From Limnoperna fortunei (Eukaryota; Mollusca; Bivalvia; Mytilida; Modiolidae), in NCBI GenBank assembly GCA_944474755.1, contig OX104113.1, forward strand, positions 56,192,074-56,256,073: a DNA stretch of 64,000 bases. Direction: 5' to 3'. The notes under the pieces were generated by a model. It worked only from the letters and a program-made list of their open reading frames with translations. It had not been told where the DNA came from and did no database searches. Each line of letters starts with the position of its first letter. Within the stretch, counting starts at the first letter, position 1. Of the stretch, positions 10,481 to 23,572 are shown one piece after another. The translations under genes and the position numbers were made by a program.

Positions 10481-13105
10481 CTTTATTGAGTTTTGTACAG
10501 TTTATTGACTGGTTCTTTATTGAGTTTTGTACAGTTTATTGACTGGTTATTTATTTAGTTTTTGTACAATTTATTGACTGGGTCTTTATTGAGTTTTGTA
10601 CAGTTTATTGACTGTTTCTTTGTTCAGTTTTGAACAGTTTATTGACCGATTTCTTATTGAATTTTGTACAGTTAATTGACTGGTTCTTTAGTGAGTTTTG
10701 TACAGTTTATTGACTGGTTCTTTATTGAGTTTTGTACAGTTTATTGACTGGTTCTTTATTGAGTTTTGTACAGTTTATTGACTGTTTCTTTATTTAGTTT
10801 TGTACAGTTTATTGACTGTTTCTTTATTTAGTTTGTGTACAATTTATTGACTGGTTCTTTATTGAGTTTTGTACAGTTAATTGACTGGTTCTTTATTGAG
10901 TTTTGTACAGTTTATTGACTGGTTATTTATTTAGTTTTTGTACAATTTATTGACTGGGTCTTTATTGAGTTTTGTACAGTTTATTGACTGTTTCTTTGTT
11001 CAGTTTTGAACAGTTTATTGACTGGTTTCTTATTGAATTTTGAACAGTTAATTGACTGATTCTTTAGTGAGTTTTGTACAGTTTATTGACTGGTTCTTTG
11101 TTCAGTTTTGAACAGTTTATTGACAGGTTTCTTATTGAGTTTTGTACAGTTTATTGACTGGTTCTTTATTCAGTTTTGTACAGTTTATTGAATGTCTTTA
11201 TTGAGTTTTGTACAGTTTATTGACTGGTTCTTTGTTCAGTTTTGTACAGTTTATTGACTGGTTTTTTATTGACTTTTGTACAGTTAATTGACTGGTTCTT
11301 TATTGAGTTTTGTACAGTTTATTGACTGTTTCTTTATTTAGTTTTGTACAGTGTATTAAGTGTTCATTTATTGAGTTTTGTTCCGTTTATTGACTGGTTC
11401 TTGATTGAGTTTTGTATAGTTTATTGACTGGTTCTATATTGAGTTTGTGTACAATTTATTGACTGTTTCTTTATTGAGTTTTGTACAGTTTATTGACTGG
11501 TTCTTTATTGAGTTTTGTACAGTTTATTGACTGGTTCTTTGTTCAGTTTTGTACAGTTTATTGACTGGTTCTTTGTTCAGTTTTGTACAGTTGATTGACT
11601 GGTTCTTTATTGAGTTTTGTACAGTTTATTGACTGTTTATTTATTTAGTTTTGACAGTTTATTGACTGGTTCTTTATTGAGTTTTGTACAGTTTATTGAC
11701 TGGTTCATTATTTAGTTTTGTACAGTTTATTGACTGGTTCTTTATTCAGTTTTGTACAGTTTATTGACAGGTTCTATAATGAGTTTGTGTACAATTTATT
11801 GACTGTTTCTTTAATGAGTTTTTTACAGTGTATTGACTGGTTCTTTATTGAGTATTGTACAGTTCATTGACTGGTTCTTTGTTCAGTTTTGTACAGTTTA
11901 TTGACTGGTTCTTTGTTCAGTTTTGTACAGTTGATTGACTGGTTCTTTATTGAGTTTTGTACAGTTTATTGACTGTTTATTTATTTAGTTTTGTACAGTT
12001 TATTGACTGGTTCTTTATTGAGTTTTGTACAGTTTATTGACTGGTCCTTTATTGAGTTTTGTATAGTTTATTGACTTGTTCTTTATTGAGTTTTGTACAG
12101 TTTATTGACTGTTTCTTTAGTTAGTTTTGTACAGGTAATTGACTGTTTCTTTATTGAGTTTTGTACAGTTTATTGACTGTTTCTTTATTTAGTTTTGTTT
12201 TGTACAGTTTATTGACTGTTTCTTTATTTAGTTTTGTAAAGTATATTGACTGTTTCTTTATTTAGTTTTGTACAGTTTATTGACTGTTTCTTTATTTAGT
12301 TTTGTTTTGTACTGTTTATTGACTGGTTCTTTATTGAGTTTTGTACAGTTTATTGACTGTTTCTTTATTTAGTTTTGTACAGTTCATTGACTGGTTCTTT
12401 ATTGAGTTTTGTGCAGTTTATTGACTGGTTCTTTATTGAGTTTTGTACAGTTTATTGACTGGTTCTTTATTCAGTTTTGTACAGTTTATTGAATGTCTTT
12501 ACTGAGTTTTGTACAGTTTATTGACTGGTTCTTTGTTCAGTTTTGTACAGTTTATTGACTGGTTTTTTATTGACTTTTGTACAGTTAATTGACTGGTTCT
12601 TTATTGAGTTTTGTACAGTTTATTGACTGTTTCTTTATTTAGTTTTGTACAGTGTATTAAGTGTTCATTTATTGACTTTTGTTCTGTTTATTGACTGGTT
12701 CTTTATTGAGTTTTGTATAGTTTATTGACTGGTTCTATATTGAGTTTGTGTACAATTTATTGACTGTTTCTTTATTTAGTTTTGTACAGTTTATTGACTG
12801 GTTCTTTATTGAGTTTTGTACAGTTTATTGACTGGTTCTTTGTTCAGTTTTGTACAGTTTATTGACTGGTTCTTTGTTCAGTTTTGAACAGTTTATTGAC
12901 TGTTTCTTTATTTAGTTTTGTACAGTTTATTGACTGTTTCTTTATTTAGTTTGTGTACAATTTATTGACTGGTTCTTTATTGAGTTTTGTACAGTTTATT
13001 GACTGGTTCTTTATTGAGTTTTGTACAGTTTATTGACTGGTTATTTATTTAGTTTTTGTACAATTTATTGACTGGGTCTTTATTGAGTTTTGTACAGTTT
13101 ATTGA
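10480..13105 (+). repeat. ~2.6-kb HOR, copy 2
   Basis: Second copy of the ~2.6-kb series, with private changes such as TTGACCGATTTC (10,642). A 103-bp trimer (34+34+35) just before it is tandemly doubled at about 10,400-10,605; it contains GGTTATTTATTTAG and the GGGTCTTTATTGAG unit. Beyond 13,105 the series starts a third, partial copy that breaks off near 13,970, where GAGTTTTGTAAAGTATATTG joins two otherwise distant parts of the HOR. Confidence 0.83.
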
Positions 13106-13970
13106 CTGTTTCTTTGTTCAGTTTTGAACAGTTTATTGACTGATGTCTTATTGAATTTTGTACAGTTAATTGACTGGTTCTTTAGTGAGTTTTGTACAGT
13201 TTATTGACTGGTTCTTTATTGAGTTTTGTACAGTTTATTGACTGGTTCTTTATTGAGTTTTGTACAGTTTATTGACTGTTTCTTTATTTAGTTTTGTACA
13301 GTTTATTGACTGTTTCTTTATTTAGTTTGTGTACAATTTATTGACTGGTTCTTTATTGACTTTTGTACAGTTAATTGACTGGTTCTTTATTGAGTTTTGT
13401 ACAGTTTATTGACTGGTTATTTATTTAGTTTTTGTACAATTTATTGACTGGGTCTTTATTGAGTTTTGTACAGTTTATTGACTGTTTCTTTGTTCAGTTT
13501 TGAACAGTTTATTGACTGGTTTCTTATTGAATTTTGAACAGTTAATTGACTGATTCTTTAGTGAGTTTTGTACAGTTTATTGACTGGTTCTTTGTTCAGT
13601 TTTGTACAGTTTATTGACAGGTTTCTTATTGAGTTTTGTACAGTTTATTGACTGGTTCTTTATTCAGTTTTGTACAGTTTATTGAATGTCTTTATTGAGT
13701 TTTGTACAGTTTATTGACTGGTTCTTTGTTCAGTTTTGTACAGTTTATTGACTGGTTTTTTATTGACTTTTGTACAGTTAATTGACTGGTTCTTTATTGA
13801 GTTTTGTACAGTTTATTGACTGTTTCTTTATTTAGTTTTGTACAGTGTATTAAGTGTTCATTTATTGAGTTTTGTTCCGTTTATTGACTGGTTCTTGATT
13901 GAGTTTTGTATAGTTTATTGACTGGTTCTATATTGAGTTTGTGTACAATTTATTGACTGTTTCTTTATTG
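13105..13970 (+). repeat. ~2.6-kb HOR, partial copy 3
   Basis: Matches about 10,611-11,476 at an offset of 2,494 bp, which is 2,597 minus the 103-bp trimer doubled only in copy 2. It carries the TTCCGTTTATTG and GGTTCTTGATTGAG landmarks (near 13,875 and 13,890). It ends abruptly near 13,970 with a jump to the GTAAAGTATATTG unit that elsewhere lies more than a kilobase away, a clear recombination or deletion junction that kept the monomer register. Confidence 0.78.
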
Positions 13971-15840
13971 AGTTTTGTAAAGTATATTGACTGTTTCTTT
14001 ATTTAGTTTTGTACAGTTTATTGACTGTTTCTTTATTTAGTTTTGTTTTGTACTGTTTATTGACTGGTTCTTTATTGAGTTTCGTACAGTTTATTGACTG
14101 TTTCTTTATTTAGTTTTGTACAGTTCATTGACTGGTTCTTTATTGAGTTTTGTACAGTTTATTGACTGGTTCTTTATTGAGTTTTGTACAGTTTATTGAC
14201 TGGTTCTTTATTCAGTTTTGTACAGTTTATTGAATGTCTTTATTGAGTTTTGTACAGTTTATTGACTGGTTCTTTGTTCAGTTTTGTACAGTTTATTGAC
14301 TGGTTTTTTATTGACTTTTGTACAGTTAATTGACTGGTTCTTTATTGAGTTTTGTACAGTTTATTGACTGTTTCTTTATTTAATTTTTGTACAATTTATT
14401 GACTGGGTCTTTATTGAGTTTTGTACAGTTTTTTGACTGTTTCTTTGTTCAGTTTTGAACAGTTTATTGACTGGTTTCTTATTGAATTTTGAACAGTTAA
14501 TTGACTGATTCTTTAGTGAGTTTTGTACAGTTTATTGACTGGTTCTTTGTTCAGTTTTGAACAGTTTATTGACAGGTTTCTTATTGAGTTTTGTACAGTT
14601 TATTGACTGGTTCTTTATTCAGTTTTGTACAGTTTATTGAATGTCTTTATTGAGTTTTGTACAGTTTATTGACTGGTTCTTTGTTCAGTTTTGTACAGTT
14701 TATTGACTGGTTTTTTATTGACTTTTGTACAGTTAATTGACTGGTTCTTTATTGAGTTTTGTACAGTTTATTGACTGTTTCTTTATTTAGTTTTGTACAG
14801 TGTATTAAGTGTTCATTTATTGAGTTTTGTTCCGTTTATTGACTGGTTCTTGATTGAGTTTTGTATAGTTTATTGACTGGTTCTATATTGAGTTTGTGTA
14901 CAATTTATTGACTGTTTCTTTATTGAGTTTTGTACAGTTTATTGACTGGTTCTTTATTGAGTTTTGTACAGTTTATTGACTGGTTCTTTGTTCAGTTTTG
15001 TACAGTTTATTGACTGGTTCTTTGTTCAGTTTTGTACAGTTGATTGACTGGTTCTTTATTGAGTTTTGTACAGTTTATTGACTGTTTATTTATTTAGTTT
15101 TGACAGTTTATTGACTGGTTCTTTACTGAGTTTTGTACAGTTTATTGACTGGTCCTTTATTGAGTTTTGTATATTTTATTGACTTGTTCTTTATTGAGTT
15201 TTGTACAGTTTATTGACTGTTTCTTTAGTTAGTTTTGTACAGGTAATTGACTGTTTCTTTATTGAGTTTTGTACAGTTTATTGACTGTTTCTTTATTTAG
15301 TTTTGTTTTGTACAGTTTATTGACTGTTTCTTTATTTAGTTTTGTAAAGTATATTGACTGTTTCTTTATTTAGTTTTGTACAGTTTATTGACTGTTTCTT
15401 TATTTAGTTTTGTTTTGTACTGTTTATTGACTGGTTCTTTATTGAGTTTCGTACAGTTTATTGACTGTTTCTTTATTTAGTTTTGTACAGTTCATTGACT
15501 GGTTCTTTATTGAGTTTTGTACAGTTTATTGACTGGTTCTTTATTGAGTTTTGTACAGTTTATTGACTGGTTCTTTATTCAGTTTTGTACAGTTTATTGA
15601 ATGTCTTTATTGAGTTTTGTACAGTTTATTGACTGGTTCTTTGTTCAGTTTTGTACAGTTTATTGACTGGTTTTTTATTGACTTTTGTACAGTTAATTGA
15701 CTGGTTCTTTATTGAGTTTTGTACAGTTTATTGACTGTTTCTTTATTTAGTTTTGTACAGTGTATTAAGTGTTCATTTATTGAGTTTTGTTCTGTTTATT
15801 GACTGGTTCTTTATTGAGTTTTGTATAGTTTATTGACTGG
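13430..15840 (+). repeat. Interlocked duplications with 955-bp and 1,367-bp offsets
   Basis: Two overlapping relationships exist. TTCCGTTTATTG followed by GGTTCTTGATTGAG occurs at 13,876 and again at 14,831, an offset of 955 bp over about 13,430-13,970 and 14,390-14,925. Separately, the GTAAAGTATATTG to GAGTTTCGTACAG series at 13,977-14,370 recurs near 15,344-15,740, an offset of 1,367 bp. The junction near 14,381 (TTTATTTAATTTTTGTAC) joins a type B start to a 35-bp linker with a G to A change. I cannot order the two events with certainty. Confidence 0.7.
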
Positions 15841-18654
15841 TTCTATATTGAGTTTGTGTACAATTTATTGACTGTTTCTTTATTGAGTTTTGTACAGTTT
15901 ATTGACTGGTTCTTTATTGAGTTTTGTACTGTTTATTGACTGGTTCTTTGTTCAGTTTTGTACAGTTTATTGACTGGTTCTTTGTTCAGTTTTGAACAGT
16001 TTATTGACTGTTTCTTTATTTAGTTTTGTACAGTTCATTGACTGCTTCTTTATTTAGTTTTGTACAGTTTGTTGACTGTTTCTTTATTTAGTTTGTGTAC
16101 AATTTATTGACTGGCTCTTTATTGAGTTTTGTACAGTTTATTGACTGGTTCTTTATTGAGATTTGTACAGTTTATTGACTGGTTATTTATTTAGTTTTTG
16201 TACAATTTATTGACTGGGTCTTTATTGAGTTTTGTACAGTTTATTGACTGTTTCTTTGTTCAGTTTTGAACAGTTTATTGACTGATTTCTTATTGAATTT
16301 TGTACAGTTAATTGACTGGTTCTTTAGTGAGTTTTGTACAGTTTATTAACTGGTTCTTTATTGAGTTTTGTAGTGTTTATTGACTGGTTCTATAATGAGT
16401 TTGTGTACAATTTATTGACTGTTTCTTTATTGAGTTTTGTACAGTGTATTGACTGGTTCTTTATTGAGTTTTGTACAGTTCATTGACTGGTTCTTTGTTC
16501 AGTTTTGTACAGTTTATTAACTGGTTCTTTGTTCAGTTTTGTACAGTTTATTGACTGGTTCTTTATTGAGTTTTGTACAGTTTATTGACTGTTTATTTAT
16601 TTAGTTTTGTACAGTTTATTGAATGGTTCTTTATTGAGTTTTGTACAGTTTATTGACTGGTCCTTTATTGAGTTTTGTATAGTTTATTGACTTGTTCTTT
16701 ATTGAGTTTTGTACAGTTTATTGACTGTTTCTTTAGTTAGTTTTGTACAGGTAATTGACTGTTTCTTTATTCAGTTTTGTACAGTTTATTGACTGTTCTT
16801 TATTTAGTTTTGTTTTGTACAGTTTATTGACTGTTTCTTTATTTAGTTTTGTACAGTTTATTGACTGGTTCTTTATTCAGTTTTGTACAGTTTATTGACA
16901 GGTTCTATAATGAGTTTGTGTACAATTTATTGACTGTTTCTTTATTGAGTTTTGTACAGTGTATTGACTGGTTCTTTATTGAGTTTTGTACAGTTTATTG
17001 ACTGTTTCTTTATTGAGTTTTGTACAGTGTATTGACTGGTTCTTTATTGAGTTTTGTACAGTTTATTGACTGGTCCTTTATTGAGTTTTGTATAGTTTAT
17101 TGACTTGTTCTTTATTGAGTTTTGTACAGTTTATTGACTGTTTATTTATTTAGTTTTGTATAGTTTATTGACTGGTTCTTTATTGAGTTTTGTACAGTTT
17201 ATTGACTAGTCCTTTATTGAGTTTTGTATAGTTTATTGACTTGTTCTTTATTGAGTTTTGTACAGTTTATTGACTGTTTCTTTAGTGAGTTTTGTACAGG
17301 TAATTGACTGTTTCTTTATTGAGTTTTGTACAGTTTATTGACTGTTTCTTTATTTAGTTTTGTTTTGTACAGTTTATTGACTGTTTCTTTATTTAGTTTT
17401 GTAAAGTATATTGACTGTTTCTTTATTTAGTTTTGTTCAGTTTATTGACTGTTTCTTTATTTAGTTTTGTTTTGTACTGTTTATTGACTGGTTCTTTATT
17501 GAGTTTTGTACAGTTTATTGACTGGTTCTTTATTGAGTTTTGTACAGTTTATTGACTGGTTCTTTATTGAGTTTTGTACAGTTTATTGACTGGTTCTTTA
17601 TTCAGTTTTGTACAGTTTATTGAATGTCTTTATTGAGTTTTGTACAGTTTATTGACTGGTTCTTTGTTCAGTTTTGTAATGTTTATTGACTGGTTTTTTA
17701 TTGACTTTTGTACAGTTAATTGACTGGTTCTTTATTGAGTTTTGTACAGTTTATTGACTGTTTCTTTATTTAGTTTTGTACAGTGTATTAAGTGTTCATT
17801 TATTGAGTTTTGTTCTGTTTATTGACTGGTTCTTTATTGAGTTTTGTATAGTTTATTGACTGGTTCTATATTGAGTTTGTGTACAATTTATTGACTGTTT
17901 CTTTATTGAGTTTTCTACAGTTTATTGACTGGTTCTTTATTGAGTTTTGTACAGTTTATTGACTGGTTCTTTGTTCAGTTTTGTACAGTTTATTGACTAG
18001 TTCTTTGTTCAGTTTTGAACAGTTTATTGACTGTTTCTTTATTTAGTTTTGTACAGTTCATTGACTGCTTCTTTATTTAGTTTTGTACAGTTTATTGACT
18101 GTTTCTTTATTTAGTTTGTGTACAATTTATTGACTGGTTCTATATTGAGTTTTGTACAGTTTATTGACTGGTTCTTTATTGAGTTTTGTACAGTTTATTG
18201 ACTGGTTATTTATTTAGTTTTTGTACAATTTATTGACTGGGTCTTTATTGAGTTTTGTACAGTTTATTGACTATTTCTTTGTTCAGTTTTGAACAGTTTA
18301 TTGACTGATTTCTTATTGAATTTTGTACAGTTAATTGACTGGTTCTTTAGTGAGTTTTGTACAGTTTATTGACTGGTTCTTTATTGAGTTTTGTACAGTT
18401 TATTGACTGGTTCTTTATTGAGTTTTGCACAGTTTATTGACTGTTTCTTTATTTAGTTTTGTACAGTTTATTGACTGTCTCTTTATTTAGTTTGTGTACA
18501 ATTTATTGACTGGTTCTTTATTGAGTTTTGTACAGTTTATTGACTGGTTCTTTATTGAGTTTTGTACAGTTTATTGACTGGTTATTTATTTAGTTTTTGT
18601 ACAATTTATTGACTGGGTCTTTATTGAGTTTTGTACAGTTTATTGACTGTTTCT
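15840..18654 (+). repeat. Satellite segment with small tetramer and dimer duplications
   Basis: Ordinary HOR-type series between two larger duplications. Two short tandem duplications show local expansion. A 68-bp dimer containing TACAGTGTATTG starts at 16,955 and again at 17,023. A 136-bp tetramer containing GGTCCTTTATTGAG and TTGACTTGTTC starts near 17,071 and again near 17,207, the second with ACTAGTCC. From about 17,280 the series is paralogous to 28,490 onward at an offset of about 11.2 kb. Confidence 0.75.
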
Positions 18655-21600
18655 TTGTTCAGTTTTGAACAGTTTATTGACTGGTTTCTTATTGAATTTT
18701 GAACAGTTAATTGACTGATTCTTTAGTGAGTTTTGTACAGTTTATTGACTGGTTCTTTGTTCAGTTTTGAACAGTTTATTGACTGGTTTCTTATTGAGTT
18801 TTGTACAGTTAATTGACTGGTTCTTTAGTGAGTTTTGTACAGTTTATTGACTGTTTCATTATTTAGTTTTGTACAGTTTATTAACTGTTTCTTTATTGAG
18901 TTTTGTACAGTTTATTGACTGGTTCTCTATTCAGTTTTGTACAGTTTATTGACAGGTTCTATAATGAGTTTGTGTACAATTTATTGACTGTTTCTTTATT
19001 GAGTTTTGTACAGTGTATTGACTGGTTCTTTATTGAGTATTGTACAGTTCATTGACTGGTTCTTTGTTCAGTTTTGTACAGTTTATTGACTGGTTCTTTG
19101 TTCAGTTTTGAACAGTTTATTGACTGGGTCTTTATTGAGTTTTGTACAGTTTATTGACTGGTCCTTTATTGAGTTTTGTATAGTTTATTGACTTGTTCTT
19201 TATTGAGTTTTGTACAGTTTATTGACTGTTTCTTTAGTTAGTTTTGTACAGGTAATTGACTGTTTCTTTATTCAGTTTTGTACAGTTTATTGACTGTTCT
19301 TTATTTAGTTTTGTTTTGTACAGTTTATTGACTGTTTCTTTATTTAGTTTGGTACATTTTATTGACTGTTTCTTTATTTAGTTTTGTTTTGTACAGTTTA
19401 TTGACTTGTTCTTTATTGAGTTTTGTACAGTTTATTGACTGTTTCTTTAGTTAGTTTTGTACAGGTAATTGACTGTTTCTTTATTTAGTTTGGTACAGTT
19501 TATTGACTGTTTCTTTATTTAGTTTTGTTTTGTACAGTTTATTGACTGGTTCTATATTGAGTTTTGTACAGTCTATTGACTGTTTCTTTATTTAGTTTTG
19601 TACAGTTTATTGACTGTTTCTTTATTTAGTTTTGTACAGTTTATTGACTGTTTCTTTATTTAGTTTGTGTACAATTTATTGACTGGTTCTTTATTGAGTT
19701 TTGTACAGTTAATTGACTGGTTCTTTATTGAGTTTTGTACAGTTTATTGACTGTTTATTTATTTAGTTTTTGTACAATTTATTGACTGGGTCTTTATTGA
19801 GTTTTGTACAGTTTATTGACTGTTTCTTTGTTCAGTTTTGAACAGTTTATTGACTGGTTTCTTATTGAATTTTGTACAGTTAATTGACTGGTTCTTTAGT
19901 GAGTTTTGTACAGTTTATTGACTGGTTCTTTGTTCAGTTTTGAACAGTTTATTGACTGGTTTCTTATTGAGTTTTGTACAGTTAATTGACTGGTTCTTTA
20001 GTGAGTTTTGTACAGTTTATTGACTGTTTCATTATTAAGTTTTGTACAGTTTATTAACTGTTTCTTTATTGAGTTTTGTACAGTTTATTGACTGGTTCTT
20101 TATTCAATTTTGTACAGTTTATTGACAGGTTCTATAATGAGTTTGTGTACAATTTATTGACTGTTTCTTTATTGAGTTTTGTACAGTGTATTGACTGGTT
20201 CTTTATTGAGTATTGTACAGTTCATTGACTGGTTCTTTGTTCAGTTTTGTACAGTTTATTGACTTGTTCTTTGTTCAGTTTTGTACAGTTGATTGACTGG
20301 TTCTTTATTGAGTTTTGTACAGTTTATTGACTGTTTATTTATTTAGTTTTGTATAGTTTATAGACTGGTTCTTTATTGAGTTTTGTACAGTTTATTGAAT
20401 GGTCCTTTATTGAGTTTTGTATAGTTTATTGACTTGTTCTTTATTGAGTTTTGTACAGTTTATTGACTGTTTCTTTAGTTAGTTTTGTACAGGTAATTGA
20501 CTGTTTCTTTATTGAGTTTTGTACAGTTTATTGACTGTTTCTTTATTTAGTTTTGTTTTGTACAGTTTATTGACTGTTTCTTTATTTAGTTTTGTAAAGT
20601 ATATTGACTGTTTCTTTATTTAGTTTTGTTCAGTTTATTGACTGTTTCTTTATTTAGTTTTGTTTTGTACTGTTTATTGACTGGTTCTTTATTGAGTTTT
20701 CTACAGTTTATTGACTGTTTCTTTATTTAGTTTTGTACAGTTCATTGACTGGTTCTTTATTGAGTTTTGTACAGTTTATTGACTGGTTCTTTATTGAGTT
20801 TTGTACAGTTTATTGACTGGTTCTTTATTCAGTTTTGTACAGTTTATTGAATGTCTTTATTGAGTTTTGTACAGTTTATTGACTGGTTCTTTGTTCAGTT
20901 TTGTACAGTTTATTGACTGGTTTTTTATTGACTTTTGTACAGTTAATTGACTGGTTCTTTATTGAGTTTTGTACAGTTTATTGACTGTTTCTTTATTTAG
21001 TTTTGTACAGAGTATTAAGTGTTCATTTATTGAGTTTTGTTCTGTTTATTGACTGGTTCTTTATTGAGTTTTGTATAGTTTATTGACTGGTTCTATATTG
21101 AGTTTGTGTACAATTTATTGACTGTTTCTTTATTGAGTTTTGTACAGTTTATTGACTGGTTCTTTATTCAGTTTTGTACAGTTTATTGACTGGTTCTTTG
21201 TTCAGTTTTGTACAGTTTATTGACTGGTTCTTTAGTTAGTTTTGTACAGGTAATTGACTGTTTCTTTATTCAGTTTTGTACAGTTTATTGACTGTTCTTT
21301 ATTTAGTTTTGTTTTGTACAGTTTATTGACTGTTTCTTTATTTAGTTTGGTACATTTTATTGACTGTTTCTTTATTTAGTTTTGTTTTGTACAGTTTATT
21401 GACTGGTTCTTTATTGAGTTTTGCACAGTTTATAAACTGTTTCTTTAGTTAGTTTTGTACAGGTAATTGACTGTTTCTTTATTCAGTTTTGTACAGTTTA
21501 TTGACTGTTCTTTATTTAGTTTTGTTTTGTACAGTTTATTGACTGTTTCTTTATTTAGTTTGGTACATTTTATTGACTGTTTCTTTATTTAGTTTTGTTT

Positions 21601-23572
21601 TGTACAGTTTATTGACTGGTTCTTTATTGAGTTTTGCACAGATTATTGACTGTTTCTTTATTTAGTTTTGTACAGTCTATTGACTGTTTCTTTATTTAGT
21701 TTTGTACAGATTATTGACTATTGCTTTATTTAGTTTGTGTACAATTTATTGACTGGTTCTTCATTGAGTTTTGTACAGTTTATTGACTGGTTCTTTATTG
21801 AGTTTTGTACAGTTTATTGACTGGTTATTTATTTAGTTTTTGTACAATTTATTGACTGGGTCTTTATTGAGTTTTGTACAGTTTATTGACTGTTTCTTTG
21901 TTCAGTTTTGAACAGTTTATTGACTGGTTTCTTATTGAATTTTGAACAGTTAATTGACTGATTCTTTAGTGAGTTTTGTACAGTTTATTGACTGGTTCTT
22001 TGTTCAGTTTTGAACAGTTTATTGACTGGTTTCTTATTGAGTTTTGTACAGTTAATTGACTGGTTCTTTAGTGAGTTTTGTACAGTTTTTTGACTGTTTC
22101 ATTATTTAGTTTTGTACAGTTTATTAAATGTTTCTTTATTGAGTTTGGTACAGTTTATTGACTGGTTCTTTATTGAGTTTTGTAGAGTTTATTGACTGGT
22201 TCTATAATGAGTTTGTGTACAATTTATTGACTGTTTCTTTATTGAGTTTTGTACAGTGTATTGACTGGTTCTTTATTGAGTTTTGTACAGTTCATTGACT
22301 GGTTCTTTGTTCAGTTTTGTACAGTTTATTGACTGGTTCTTTGTTCAGTTTTGTACAGTTTATTGACTGGTTCTTTATTGAGTTTTGTACAGTTTATTGA
22401 CTGTTTATTTATTTAGTTTTGTACAGTTTATTGAATGGTTCTTTATTGAGTTTTGTACAGTTTATTGACTGGTCCTTTATTGAGTTTTGTATAGTTTATT
22501 GACTTGTTCTTTATTGAGTTTTGTACAGTTTATTGACTGTTTCTTTAGTTAGTTTTGTACAGGTAATTGACTGTTTCTTTATTTAGTTTGGTACAGTTTA
22601 TTGACTGTTTCTTTATTTAGTTTTGTTTTGTACAGTTTATTGACTGGTTCTATATTGAGTTTTGTACAGTCTATTGACTGTTTCTTTATTTAGTTTTGTA
22701 CAGTTTATTGACTGTTTCTTTATTTAGTTTTGTACAGTTTATTGACTGTTTCTTTATTTAGTTTGTGTACAATTTATTGACTGGTTCTTTATTGAGTTTT
22801 GTACAGTTTATTGACTGGTTCTTTATTGAGTTTTGTACAGTTTATTGACTGGTTATTTATTTAGTTTTTGTACAATTTATTGACTGGGTCTTTATTGAGT
22901 TTTGTACAGTTTATTGACTGTTTCTTTGTTCAGTTTTGAACAGTTTATTGACTGGTTTCTTATTGACTTTTGTACAGTTAATTGACTGGTTCTTTAGTGA
23001 GTTTTGTACAGTTTATTGACTGGTTCTTTGTTCAGTTTTGAACAGTTTATTGACTGGTTTCTTATTGAGTTTTGTACAGTTAATTGACTGGTTCTTTAGT
23101 GAGTTTTGTACAGTTTATTGACTGTTTCATTATTAAGTTTTGTACAGTTTATTAACTGTTTCTTTATTGAGTTTTGTACAGTTTATTGACTGGTTCTTTA
23201 TTCAATTTTGTACAGTTTATTGACAGGTTCTATAATGAGTTTGTGTACAATTTATTGACTGTTTCTTTATTGAGTTTTGTACAGTGTATTGACTGGTTCT
23301 TTATTGAGTATTGTACAGTTCATTGACTGGTTCTTTGTTCAGTTTTGTACAGTTTATTGACTTGTTCTTTGTTCAGTTTTGTACAGTTGATTGACTGGTT
23401 CTTTATTGAGTTTTGTACAGTTTATTGACTGTTTATTTATTTAGTTTTGTATAGTTTATTGACTGGTTCTTTATTGAGTTTTGTACAGTTTATTGACTGG
23501 TCCTTTATTGAGTTTTGTATAGTTTATTGACTTGTTCTTTATTGAGTTTTGTACAGTTTATTGACTGTTTCT
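18655..23572 (+). repeat. 4,918-bp HOR, copy 1
   Basis: A long series that recurs immediately downstream with a constant offset of 4,918 bp. Anchors are TTCAATTTTG at 20,103 and 25,021, TTCAATTTTG at 23,201 and 28,119, TATAAACTG at 21,431 and 26,349, and GGTTCTCTATTCAG near 18,921 and 23,839. It includes an internal near-duplicate of 213 bp (TACAGG at 21,245 and 21,458). Edges sit in a unit reading GACTGTTTCTTT followed by either GTTCAG or AGTTAG, a monomer-register junction. Confidence 0.9.
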
